64,000 bases of DNA from NCBI GenBank assembly GCA_963576475.1, contig OY754973.1, forward strand, positions 9,765,552 through 9,829,551. Direction: 5' to 3'. The notes below the pieces were generated by a model. It did not search any database and was not told the origin of the DNA. It worked only from the letters and a program-made list of their open reading frames with translations. Of the stretch, positions 10,689-21,319 are shown one piece after another. Position numbers and translations under genes: made by a program. Numbering within the stretch: position 1 is the stretch's first letter; each line of letters starts with the position of its first letter. This stretch comes from Molanna angustata (lineage: Eukaryota; Arthropoda; Insecta; Trichoptera; Molannidae).

Positions 10689-11156
10689 ATGGCTTTACAA
10701 CCTACGCAATTTTGCATTTTTCTTCTCCTTATCGCGTCAATACACTTGAATGAACACCACTCCCAGAAAACTTACAAACTCATTTGTAGCATCTTCTACG
10801 TGGGCTCGTTCAGTACAAATTTCCCAAGCGCACTGACCAGGAGCCACTGGGCACGCAAAGAGGTACCCGCCATCCAATTAATCTGTCCACAGTTTAGATT
10901 TTTATTTAATTCTCGAATTTTCCGTGTTCAGATGGAATTAAATATCTTACCGGGAGAATATAACGGGGCGGAGCATTTTCTCATATCTACCATGGATTTT
11001 ATATTGCGAGATTCCTCCATACCTGGGCGTCGGAGACACATTAGCCGGCCCACTGTTAACTGGCGCCGCACGGAGGCGTTTCGGCATCTCTTTATGCCTT
11101 GTGACTTGTGCCATGGAATACCTTCGACATTTCATTATACCCTGGTAGATCTCTGA
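10689..11156 (+). CDS. Hypothetical 155-residue open frame in a GC-richer island
   Basis: I do not recognise this reading frame. It starts with a stretch that could pass for a signal peptide (residues ~8-20, FCIFLLLIASIHL) and then shows no repeats, no membrane segment and no known motif. The 10780-11160 stretch is clearly richer in G+C than its surroundings, and an opposite-strand frame of 62 residues is open too, so the open frame may simply reflect composition. There is no supporting splice structure or codon evidence. It could be a chance frame, part of an old element or an untranslated exon. I would treat it as unproven. Confidence 0.12.
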   Translation: MALQPTQFCIFLLLIASIHLNEHHSQKTYKLICSIFYVGSFSTNFPSALTRSHWARKEVPAIQLICPQFRFLFNSRIFRVQMELNILPGEYNGAEHFLISTMDFILRDSSIPGRRRHISRPTVNWRRTEAFRHLFMPCDLCHGIPSTFHYTLVDL

Positions 11157-11339
11157 TACACCTACGCGGAGTAAACTAAACCCACTTTATTATTTTTGAA
11201 ATTACATTTTCGAATAATAAACCAATCTCGCCTTTGATATAAATTGCGTTTCGTTATTTATGAGTTTTGTTTGTGATTAAAAAATACGAATAAATGTGTT
11301 ATTAGGTTGAAAAACACAAACAAAGATTTAAAAGAAAAA

Positions 11340-13305
11340 CATCTTCTTCTTCTTCGATGGCGCTACAGCCCAAGTCGAGCCTTGGCCTCCTTCAACTTCT
11401 GCCTCCAACCCTGTCTGTCCTCAGCTGCCGTCCTCCAGTTTGTAATGCTTAGGAGCTGTACCGCATCCCTCCTCACCTCGTCCTGCCATCGCAACCTGGG
11501 TCTTCCTATCTTCCTTTTTCCTCCTGGATGATCAGTCATAATTCTCTTGGGAATTCGCATATTTGGCATTCTCTGAACATGTCCAGCCCATCTCAATCTC
11601 GATAATCTTATATATGTTGAGATACTGGGTGTTTCATATATTCTGGACAGTTCATCGTTTTGCCTTATACGCCACTCTTCCCCATCCTTCACTGGTCCAC
11701 ATATGCGGCGGAGAACTTTCCTCTCAAATACATCCAAAGCTTCAGCAGATTTTATTGTGAGTGTCAATGCCTCGCACCCATATGTAACCACAGTCCTTAT
11801 AATTGTCTTGTAAAGGATAATTTTGGTTTTTCTATGGACGTTTCGAGATTTAAACACTGGTACCAAGGAGAAGTATGTCCTGTTACCTGCTGAGATTCTT
11901 TTCTTTATTTCCTCCGCTTCCTCATTGCATTCCGTGAGATGAGATCCCAAGTATGTGAATTGATTGACTGATTCGAATGTGTGATTCTCTGCTAGCTGCA
12001 CGTTTCCTCTTGTTCTATTAGGTGCGTTTCGGCTTTGTATCATAAACTTTGTCTTTTCGTTATTAATCTTTAAGCCCACCTCATGTGCTGCAGATACCAG
12101 GGGGTCGAGAACTTCCTTTATGGCTGTTTGGGTTCTTCCAAGTATACTTAGGTCATCCGCATATCCCACTATCTGACTGCTTTTGAAACATATATTAGAG
12201 CCATTGTCAACTGGTGTTCTGCGGATAACGTATTCCAGGGCGAGGTTGAAAAGAGTAGGAGCCAGACTACCTCCTTGTTTCAATCCCTGTGTGATTGCAA
12301 AAGTCTCTGTTAAATCACCCTGCACCTTAACTCTACATTGGGAGTTGGTCATTGTCATTTTCACGAGTCTTACTAATTTAGGTGGAATTTGGAATTGTAA
12401 GAGGATATGATACAATTTTTCTCTATCTATTGAGTCGTATGCTTGCTTGAAGTCAAAACAACTGGTAGATATCTATATCGAACTCCCAACATTTTGCCAA
12501 AATTTGACGGACAGTGAATAGTTGGTCCGTTGTGGATCTACCAGCTCTAAAGCCTGCCTGGTATTCCCCCAGAATGTTCTCAGCATATGGCTCAAGTCTT
12601 CTTTTTAATATTATGGTGAGTAGTTTGTAGGCAGTACATAATAGTGATATCCCCCTAAAGTTTTCGCACTTTAACCTGTCACCTTTCTTGTAAATAGGGC
12701 ATATAATGCTTGTTTGCCATTCTTCTGGGATCTTTTCTAGGGTCCACACTTTTGATATCACGTTGCACAATAAGGTTATTAAGTGTGCATTTCCATATTT
12801 AAACAGCTCTGCTGGTATATTATCAATCCCTGGTGCCTTATTATTTTTAAGTATTTTTAAAGCTGCCGTTATTTCGACAATCGTTGGTGGTGCGACCGAT
12901 ATCTGATCTTCATTACCTGACTCCTGGGGGATATAGGTGACATTCTCTCTAACATCTCTGTTTGGATTTAGCAACTGGCCAAAGTGTTCTTTCCATCTGT
13001 TCTTTATTTCTTCGTTGGATGAAATTATATAACCGTTAGCATCCTTGCACAGACTTGTTGTTGGCTTAAATCCCTTTTTGAAGAAGTTTATACCTTTGTA
13101 TGCTTCTCGAGACCTGTTTTCGGCGAAGTCTTGTTCCATCTTCAGAAGTATGTTATTGAGAAATTTTCTCTTCTTTTTCTTTAACAATCTGTGTGATTCT
13201 CTTCTGGCCTGTTCGTATGCTTGTCGCTTGGCTCTAGTCCCGACATCAATATATTGTTTCCTGAGTGAGTTCTTATGTTCAATGCTTCTCATGCATTCCA
13301 TTCCT
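11340..13305 (-). mobile_element. Non-LTR retrotransposon, 5'-truncated reverse transcriptase with one frameshift
   Basis: Two minus-strand frames, 13301-12453 (282 residues) and 12415-11363 (350 residues), encode consecutive parts of one reverse transcriptase. The first shows NNKAPGIDNIPAEL (residues ~153-166), PIYKKGDRLKCENFRGISLL (~202-221) and YQAGFRAGRSTTDQ (~247-260). The second shows TQGLKQGGSLAPTLFNLALE (~42-61), the catalytic YADD (85-88) and a C-terminal LRWAGHVQRM. The aspartate-bearing motif A (DFKQAYDSID) lies between them in a different frame, so a single frameshift near 12450 separates the halves. No upstream apurinic endonuclease domain is present, the usual result of 5' truncation. 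The 3' end on this strand has a (GAA)n run at about 11342-11352. The clade (RTE-like or another endonuclease-type LINE) is not settled. It could not be autonomously active as it stands. Confidence 0.9.
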
Positions 13306-13682
13306 TAGATAATGCTAGAAACATAGAGATTAATTTTTTGGTTAAACCGTTAAAAATAACCTTGCATAAAAAATATAATACATTGCCACTCCATATTATC
13401 TTATTCATTGTCTTCTTGCTAGCACATAAGAAATTTGTGTAGGTGTGTAAAAAATATATTCATAGGTACCTACTACAAATCCTGCTTATCGGAGTTGAAA
13501 ACTTTGTAGTAAGCTTGCCAATTACACAACGTACTTTGTGTATACTTTGGAATACAATGCATTTGTGTAATATACAACTTTTCTTTCCATCACTTACTGA
13601 TCAACGATGATTAGGGACTGACTGTATGCCGCTGCGGTTTGAAAATGGAACAAGGTCACTTTTACTGCGTAGGTACTTCAAT

Positions 13683-13773
13683 TTTAATATTACAACACAT
13701 ATTCAAAAAACACAATCGCAAAATACAGAAAAAAATACACAGTAAAAAGAAAACATATTATTGCTCTTTACCA
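13683..13773 (+). repeat. Dispersed repeat R4, copy 1, cut by MITE A
   Basis: ATATTACAACACATATTC...CACAGTAAAAAGAAAACATA...TTTACCA resembles 25014-25108. The similarity stops exactly where MITE A copy A4 begins, which marks the insertion point. Confidence 0.55.
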
Positions 13774-13954
13774 GGGGGGCAAGTCTGATTCGACCGGCGA
13801 AATCAAAACCCTAGTGATTACCCATATGGATATAATTATCGTATGGAGTTCTATGACTTCTAAAGATATTATAGAACTCCATATAATAATTATATCCATG
13901 ATATGGGTAATCACGAGGGTTTTGATTTCGCCGATTGAACCAGACATGCCCACC
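13774..13954. mobile_element. MITE A, copy A4 (~181 bp)
   Basis: GGGGGGCAAGTCTGATTCG at the left, and a slightly decayed right end (CAGACATGCCCACC). The arms pair around TTCTAAAGATATTATAGAAC. Spurious open frames across it result from the palindrome. Confidence 0.8.
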
Positions 13955-14159
13955 TGATGTATGTAAGCACTTGTGCGTAAAGGAGTTGAGTTGGTTGAAC
14001 CACACCACGTTTCAAGTTGGTTGAACCACACCACGTGACTCTCCTATGTATTTTTATTTTTGAAATGGCACATTTTTTTTAATAAATATTTTTGAAAGAC
14101 GGTACTTGAAAATTATGAAATAGTTGCAAAGTTGGGTAGTCAGCTGTTTTTGTTTAATT

Positions 14160-14650
14160 ATAATTTTTATTATAATCTATTTTTTTATAGTGCATTTATT
14201 TGATGTATGCCAGTGAAACATGGACGTGACAAAAGACGCATGAAAGTAGAATAAATGCTGTGATAATGAGATCACTAAGAAGAGTACGTAATAGAACGAT
14301 ATATGAAAGAATAAAAAATGAGTACATAAGGAGGGAATGCAAGATGAAGAAGAGTATCATAAGTAAAATGTAAGTGAATTCCTTGAGGTGGTTTGAACAT
14401 ATTGAAAGAATGAATGATGAACGACTGACCACAAAATATACATGGGTGTAAGAGATGGAGTAAATAGCAGGGGCTGCCCCAGAAAGGGATGGCATGACCA
14501 TGTGAATGATATTTTGAAAGAAGGAAATATAAGAAGCTTGAATAATCGACGAGCATGCATGAGACGATGCATGGATGTAAAGGAAGCTAGGAATGTGTGC
14601 AAAACTATGGCGCTCGGTTCTCTCTCGGTATGTATGTATGTATTTGGAAA
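14160..14650 (+). mobile_element. LINE reverse-transcriptase C-terminal remnant
   Basis: Reading across several stops and frame changes gives 'YASETWT', 'ESRINAVIMRSLRRV', 'SLRWFEHIERMNDERL', 'KGWHDHVNDILKEGNIRSL' and 'RRACMRRCMDVKEARNVC'. This is the conserved C-terminal tail of a LINE family with copies at 26.6, 28.6, 38.3 and 41.3 kb. It ends in a (GTAT)n microsatellite at 14627-14642. The catalytic domain is absent. Confidence 0.8.
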
Positions 14651-14659
14651 TGAAACACT

Positions 14660-15800
14660 ATGAACAGGGCTACAACTGTAGGTATCCCAAAACATCCTAG
14701 TATTTTTTATAAATGTAAAGTAAGATGAGAATAATATTCTGTTGCACTTCAATTATAATTCGGTGTTAATATTATTTCAACACTTAATAGTAAATTATGT
14801 GTTGAGATAATGAATGTCAAAAGGGCATAGCATACCTCTACGTCGCGTTTGAACTCTTCAAATGCGACGTGGATTTGTATGTAGGAGGGAGGAACTTGGG
14901 TGTTAAATCTTCTGACGTGACCTGTTTTCTAATAGTCTACATACATAGGTAGGTGGTACTTCCATCGCCGTGCAACAGGCGTCATGGTTTAGGGCCCAGG
15001 ACTCTTCGTCGCTTTGTTTTTTCTCCGCCAGGTTTGGCATTCTGTCGTCTGAACGAAAACGAAAATTTTTAATTGTCCTCTACATTTTGAGTAGCGGGTG
15101 AATCCATTGTGACCTTTTTACACCGAAAGGAATTTTATTTTTGGTTTTATAGTATTTCCCTACAACTTAAATAAATCATAACCCAAATATTTTCACATAT
15201 GGTTCTGTAAATCTAACATATCATGTGCCGTATTTACAATAGTCACAGCAACTCCAACATAGTTGACATCTTCTCCAACACAAGAAAGGTATTTAAAAAA
15301 AGAATTCTCTTGATTCTGAGTGGAGAGGAGAATTGCTGTTTATGTGTTGTATATACATAAGGTCATGTTTCATTACTTTTTACTGCTATATGTTTCTATG
15401 TGTTAACTTTGTATAGGTTTTGTATAATTATGTCTTCTTTTTAAAGTTTTTTTACTGTTTTTATCCCGGATGCTTATTTATGTTTGTGTGAAATATTGAT
15501 GAACATTGCATGTCGTGTTCACTTTTAATAGGATATTGACAATATATAAAATTTGTAAGATATAATTTCTTGTATGCCATTGTCAATGTCTGTAATTGTC
15601 CCCAGAAAAATAAGATAAAATAGCTGCTAATACCCATCAGGAAAATTAATTAATAATCTGTAACATTAACTTATGGTGGCTTTTTATGAATTTTCGTTTT
15701 AAAGTTTGATAGAGTTACATATCATATATGAATTAAACCATGAATACAATTTAGATATAATCTTCCTTAAGTTCCGATCACCTCGGTGAAGACTTTCTTG
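14660..15800. other. Unassigned DNA
   Basis: No gene or RNA is recognised. 14850-15060 is somewhat GC-richer (ACTTCCATCGCCGTGCAACA) with no usable open frame. The rest is AT-rich. Confidence 0.45.
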
Positions 15801-15804
15801 TCCT

Positions 15805-15988
15805 GGGGGGCAAGTCTGGTTCGATCGGCGAAATCAAAACCCCAGTGATTACCCATATCATGGATATAATTATTATATGGAGTTCTATATAATCTTTTGA
15901 TGTCATAGAACTCCATACGATAATTATATCCATGATATGGGTAATCACTGGGGTTTTGATTTCGCCGATCGAACCATACTTGCCCCCC
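15805..15988. mobile_element. MITE A, copy A5 (184 bp, well preserved)
   Basis: GGGGGGCAAGTCTGGTTCG to CATACTTGCCCCCC. The ~84-bp arms are almost exact reverse complements, with a loop around ATCTTTTGATGTC. With copy A6 it gives the clearest view of the family consensus. Confidence 0.9.
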
Positions 15989-15989
15989 A

Positions 15990-17550
15990 GGGCTGCTTTC
16001 AGATAGAACACTCCACGTCGAGTGTCGGATCTACCTGAAGTTGCAGATTATGGCGTTTTTCACACCAATTTCACTGAATGCTTTAGAGCGGCGGCGTTTC
16101 AATCTGAACGCAGCATCGGGCGTCAAATATAATTTAACAAAAATGTGTCTTTTTAGGTTATATTTTCATCGAAAGACAATTGGGCAGTGGAGTAAATAAT
16201 TTCTGACCTTTTATTGGAAACTTTTGTATAATGTTCGTCGTAAATTAACTTCTTTGCAAATGCATATTGTTATCAGATATAATGTCAACTGATATAAAAG
16301 ACACCACAGAAATAAATAATCATCTTACCACATATAAAATAGAAGTCAACACATACTATAACTGTCAGAGCGTTTATCACCCGAGGATTATACAGAACGT
16401 TCAATCTGAATGCGACAGAGTGTCTTAAGAGCGTCTGTTTCTGCTTCTGGCCAATTTCTCTTCTTTTCACTATATTTTTTCGATTATTTTACAAATCAAT
16501 GATTGTATTTTTTTTTAATATTGTTGATTTGAATTTCAATTACATTGACACAAGCATTATTAATTATACTCATACAAACACAAAATTAACTGAACTAAAA
16601 TATAATTTACGATGAATCGATCAGTTATAAAAATGTTTCGATAACGCGTCCTATTATTGTCCCGACTGATTTTTTATGCCGCAGCGTCATGTGAAACGAC
16701 ACGAGATCTATTTCTTCTATATAATATTGTGTGCGATTCCCAACATTACACCCACGAGATTGTATTAAAAAATAATATATTTACATATAAGGGGATATGT
16801 TCCATTTACCTATTTTTATTGGAGATCTGTCGGAAAGAATGCTCGTTATGGGAGCGCATAAAGCTTCCTAATGGTTCATAAAAAAATTTAAATTAAAGAA
16901 GGGAGATGGAATATAATGACACTTCACCAAACCGTACACGAATGCAGGTTGATTAAATATATCTACATAAATAAAATAAATCGTTAGACTCAAATATATT
17001 TTAAAATGATTGGTGAGGATATCAATTCTTTTTAATTAATTTAATTTTATATACTTTTTGGCACATTTAAAACAAGTTTAGTTTGTCGATCGACAATTCC
17101 TGGTAGAACTCCATTGTAGGTATCAATATAATTATATCGATAATCAAATAAATTCTATAGAACTATTAATAAGTATTTTTTTTATATTTGTAATATTATA
17201 TCAACATACATTTAAAACTTTTTTTTTCAATTTAACCCACGTTCATTTAAGTTAAAATTACTCAAAAATAAGTTTTTTTTCAGGAGAAAGAATCTATATG
17301 AAAGGTCTTAGGTATATAAACTCATTAATGGTTTAAACAAAGTTTATTTACTAAAAAAATATATGTTATTGCTTTCGAATCAAATTATTTTAATTATATT
17401 TTTTTTCTAATAATTACCTACTTCTAGGGCAACTTACATAATTATTAAATATTAATATCACTTGTTAATTTAATCGACGGATAATTCCTGGTGAAAATCA
17501 ATTATACTAGGTATAAATGGAAATACTAATTTGTTAAAGTTTCACTATTT
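15990..17550. other. AT-rich DNA, no gene seen
   Basis: No exon is recognised. Two related blocks (ACAATTCCTGGTAGAACTCC near 17093 and ATAATTCCTGGTGAAAATCA near 17479) suggest an old repeat leading into the hammerhead-like segment at 17.56-18.02 kb. Confidence 0.4.
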
Positions 17551-17564
17551 AATTTAAAATTGGC

Positions 17565-17605
17565 ACTGACCGGTATCGATCTGTATAAGACCATCGTCAG
17601 AGTGT
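17565..17605 (-). ncRNA. Hammerhead-ribozyme-like motif 1
   Basis: On the minus strand the order is CACT, then CTGACGA (exact match to the CUGANGA core, plus-strand 17594-17600), then a 5-bp stem II (GGTCT/AGATC), then GATA in place of the consensus GAAA (17574-17577), then CCGGTC and AGTG. CACT/AGTG forms a 4-bp stem I, and ACCGGU fits the very short stem III described for Penelope-associated hammerheads. One core base differs (A14 to U), so activity is doubtful. Confidence 0.5.
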
Positions 17606-17970
17606 ACGAAAATGAATGTTAACAGAGTATAAATAATATTTGAATATTGGTACACAACCTTTTTTTATAAAGATCTATCAGTTCGAATAGTATTACCAGA
17701 AAGAACTGGCAAACAAAACATTAATAAATATGTGTAATGAATATAAAGTTTGACAATGTTGAAGTGGAGAAAAAAATCGATATTAAATTATGTAAGTAAA
17801 AACGAATTATAAAAAAAAGAATAATATTATTGAGAATTCAGAGATTGTACATATATACATGTAGCAAAGAATAATTTAATGATATAAATTTTTCATTTTT
17901 GACCAATCAAAAAAACTGTAAGCTCAACCCTCTACCTATGTATATAACCCAACAGAAACTCCACGCCGTC

Positions 17971-18016
17971 ATAGTCTTGAAGATGCCCTAACAAGGCGAA
18001 ATATCTATCGATGAAT
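17971..18016 (+). ncRNA. Hammerhead-ribozyme-like motif 2
   Basis: TTGAAGA (17977-17983) differs from CUGANGA only at the first base. It is followed by a GCC/GGC stem II and an intact GAAA (17998-18001), then TATCTATC, which can make a 2-bp stem III ending at a C17-like position. Stem I next to the core is weak. It lies ~400 bp from motif 1 in the opposite orientation. Confidence 0.4.
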
Positions 18017-18339
18017 TTAAAATATACGTAGAATTAAAACATATTTTTTTATTTTTAATATAATTGAATTTGTATTGAAAAAAATCATGAAGTATATTTT
18101 TTTTTATTTATTCAATAAAACAATATATATAACAATACTTTTTTGTTAGTAGGTACACTGTTATTTTATTTTCCATTTCTCCGAAAATCTTAAAATACCT
18201 ACATACCTACATAAACGTACCTACATACATATATTATAAAATGATTCAATTACATAAAAATATAATGTTTCCACGAAACAAATCTGTACTTGCTATAAGG
18301 TATGTATGTACGTTGATACATATCCCACCCTATAGCTGT

Positions 18340-18560
18340 TAAGTTGACAATTTCCCGTTTACCTTTGTTCTCACGTAACAGGCTGTTAACACGGCAAACG
18401 GTGGCGGTGGTCGGGACGTCCCGCTTCCGGCGTCGCGGGGCTCTACGGCGGAGTGGCGGTGGGAGAGAGGGGGGGAACCTTCCGCAAAGTGATTTCCGAT
18501 TTATGGGGGGCAATTTGGACCTTTTCTGCGGCATACTGTCAACCGTACACCTGTAGGGAA
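18340..18560. other. CpG-rich island, possible exon or regulatory element
   Basis: This segment is rich in CpG (GGTGGCGGTGGTCGGGACGT, then CGTCGCGGGG) inside AT-rich DNA. Open frames exist on both strands (minus 18250-18534, plus 18344-18556), but neither resembles a known protein. A 5' untranslated exon or conserved non-coding element is possible. I make no functional claim. Confidence 0.3.
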
Positions 18561-18799
18561 AGGTTCAATCAATGGAATGCTAGAATATTGGTCGAGCTGA
18601 CTCTCTCCATCGAAATGCTCTATTTTATTTTTTATTACTATGTATAAAATATATAGGTACGCAAATGGATACTTCTTTTGCGTTCTTCGATTTCATCCTT
18701 CCTTTCCTACTTTATATGATCAGTAGGAAATCAGTAGATTTTTCTTCTTAGATATTATTATGTATAACTTTTGTGCCAAATTTACTTTTGGGTTCACGT

Positions 18800-19110
18800 C
18801 GCTTGGAAGAGATTGCCTAATGGTTATAAACTCGCCTGTAACTTTATAAATAAAAATATGTTAAATATGCCGTACGTTTAAATATGACATAACCTACCTA
18901 CATCTACGATCCGATTTGTGACAACGGAGAGTGGCGTGTCAGATACAACCAGGAACATTATGATATGTACAAGGATCCAACCATCTTAAGTGAAATATAA
19001 ATCTAAAAAATCAGATGGGCCGGATACATCCAGGTAATGAGCGAAGAGGACGTCCAAAGACGAATCATGAATTGTAAGGCCGAAGCTTGGATGGCTGGAC
19101 TAACAACTCT
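18800..19110 (+). mobile_element. LINE remnants: a 3' tail (18800-18845) and an RT C-terminal piece (18895-19110)
   Basis: The tail carries GCTTGGAAGAGATTGCCTAA. Downstream, broken frames give 'CDNGEWRVRYNQEHYDMYKD' and 'KIRWAG'. This corresponds to 'KDGEEWRIRQNDELSRIYE' and 'RLRWAGH' in the reverse transcriptase at 11.4 kb, so it is a related family. It has no intact frame. Confidence 0.65.
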
Positions 19111-19479
19111 ATTTACAAATATTATACCACAATTTCAATAATACATGCCATCACGGCATACCTCATAATCCCAGCAGGTAATCAGCGACCGGTACGCGGG
19201 TATATTATATTATACAAGATAATGCATATGCGTGTATGCCCAAATACTTGTCTCATCCCATCTAAAAAAGGAAACACTTAGAACGGGTGGTGAACTTCAT
19301 TGGTGATTTTGTGAGATTTTATTTTGCCTCAAACGATGATAATAGAAAAAATCACCATTTTAAGCCGGTGCCTCACATCACAATTTCAATAACCTTTTTT
19401 TAAACCACGAATGAGTTAGTCTATTTGGCCAGTATCAAAGCGACTGCTTCTTTCTCAGTACGGATGTAAACCGGTCGAA

Positions 19480-19640
19480 TGTAATACTAATTTATTCAAA
19501 CGTAATAGGACGTCCTCTCAAGAGATGGAAATGGAAGGACAGCTGGTGGTCCACGTCACGGGAGAGAAGCTGACGCAGGACATTAACAAGCCTAAACAAG
19601 AGGGGGAAGACTACTAGAATGAACTACTAGAAGAATAAAA
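19480..19640 (+). mobile_element. LINE C-terminal scrap
   Basis: The frames read 'GRPLKRWKWKDSWWSTSRE', resembling the 'GRPPKRWKDSW' end of the LINE at 46.7 kb. Confidence 0.55.
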
Positions 19641-20267
19641 ATTAAAATCATTTCGACAAAATGATCCAGCATTAGATCAACTCATAACTGGTATGAAATG
19701 ATGGGGCCATTTGAGTATTGTCCTGAGATTAAAGAAAAAAGCATTTCTCCTTTGTTTTTATTCCCTTGACAAATCGGTCGATTTCATCTTCCCTTTGTTC
19801 GTCGACATGGAGTGATTCTGTGGAGGCAGAAATAGGTAGATATTCTGTACCTATTGCAAAATAAAAACTTCGATTGACAAAGCAATTTACATTTCATGAA
19901 AGATTTGCAACTCAAAACGAAGCGTCTGGTAATATTATTTTTTGTATGAAAATTAAACTTTCCACAGTTAAGCAGTGACTCGTAGATCATTTAATAGACG
20001 GAGAGTTCATATTATTTAGCTATGAACCTGTCAAAGGTTGAGCTCAATAGAGATCCAGAATCCAGAAAAATAATAATAAATTCAGTCTCGCGAGACAATT
20101 AATACGTATTAATGAATGTCGATAATGAAAATTTTTAATGTACCATTGTATTACTTTTAGATTGTATTTTTTTCACATCTTCGAAGCACAAGGCTTCCTT
20201 ATTTTTGGAAATAATTTCCAATTTTGCAATCATTTATCTCCAGTCAACAAATTAAAAAGAATACTTA

Positions 20268-20456
20268 GGCAGGGTTGTTTCAACAAAAGTAACTGTAATA
20301 GTATAGTTAAAATACTTTGATTTCATGAAATTGTTCAAAAATACGTCATTTGACGATATTAGATTTGATTGAAACACTAAAAGTTTTGAACAATTTTATG
20401 AAATCAAAGTATTTTAACTATACTTTTACTTTAATCTTTGTTCGAGAAACACAGCC
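20268..20456. mobile_element. Harbinger-like MITE C, copy 3
   Basis: It runs from GGCAGGGTTGTTTCAAC to GAAACACAGCC, flanked by TTA at 20265-20267 and 20457-20459. It shares the long inverted halves of the copies at 7319 and 7516. The independent TTA duplication supports the PIF/Harbinger assignment. Confidence 0.8.
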
Positions 20457-20591
20457 TTAATGGTTGACTTTACAATTTATACTACGAATATTCACAAACA
20501 AAACAAATTAAAGTACGTAGGTACGAATAAATATTGTGTTTAGATGAAAAATAAGTGAGTAAGTTTTTCACATACAAAATATATTTGGTTC

Positions 20592-20750
20592 CAGCCCACC
20601 TAGACAACGTGTCATTTAGCACAAGAAAAGATACAAGAAAATATAATTCAGTGTATGGAAGTGACATTTGTCACGTGACTGGTAAATGTCACTACCACAC
20701 ATTGAGTTATCTTTTCTTGAGCTAAAATGACACGTTGTCTAGGGGGGATG
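20592..20750. mobile_element. MITE B, copy 4
   Basis: CAGCCCACCTAGACAACG to CGTTGTCTAGGGGGGATG. The arms are slightly diverged. The central GTCACGTGAC motif is retained. A 61-residue minus-strand frame across it is a by-product of the palindrome. Confidence 0.8.
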
Positions 20751-20919
20751 ATAAGATAGTTAATGAATAAAGTGCACTATACACGGTCAAGGTTTTCATC
20801 GGGGTTAAGGTTTAGGTTCACGTGGAAAAAAAATAGAACGTGTTCTATTTTTCAACGGGTTTTGTATCATTTTTCGTGAAACAGAAATCTGTAAAATAAT
20901 TCGTTATCGACAAGTCAAC

Positions 20920-21006
20920 ATGGCTGCCATTTGTGTTGTGTTGATTTTGACGTTCGCGGTTTCTTTTGTTTATTTTGCCCATCTCGACCAGAGAGCAATT
21001 TTATAA
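20920..21006 (+). CDS. Micro-ORF with signal-peptide-like residues (28 aa)
   Basis: The ATG lies in a good insect start context (CAACATGG). The frame encodes a hydrophobic stretch, ICVVLILTFAVSFVYFAHL, then stops. No downstream exon can be assigned. It could be a first exon, an upstream ORF or chance. Confidence 0.12.
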   Translation: MAAICVVLILTFAVSFVYFAHLDQRAIL

Positions 21007-21282
21007 AACAAAAACTAAATAGTGAGGATCCAAAATTCAAATCGTGTCCAATTCAAGTCAAATTCCGGGTAGTCAAAATGCAAAGTCAAACGAAGAATAC
21101 GAGAGAAAGATAAAACACTGTGGAACCACCGAAAAATAAAATGTTCCTATTTTTCACATAAATAGCATATTTAATATTTTCGTAATAGCAATAATAGGGG
21201 TCACAAATAAAGCGTTGATACTGTTTTAAGCGTTGAAAATCGGATCGCGTTGAAAACCTCGTTCGTGTAACTTAAGTTTACA

Positions 21283-21316
21283 AATCATTTATTTATTTAT
21301 TTATTTATTTATTTAA
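21283..21316. repeat. (TTTA)n microsatellite
   Basis: About eight TTTA units on the plus strand, likely the reverse-strand poly(AAAT) tail of a retroelement whose body is not recognisable in the AT-rich DNA that follows. Confidence 0.7.
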
Positions 21317-21319
21317 TAT

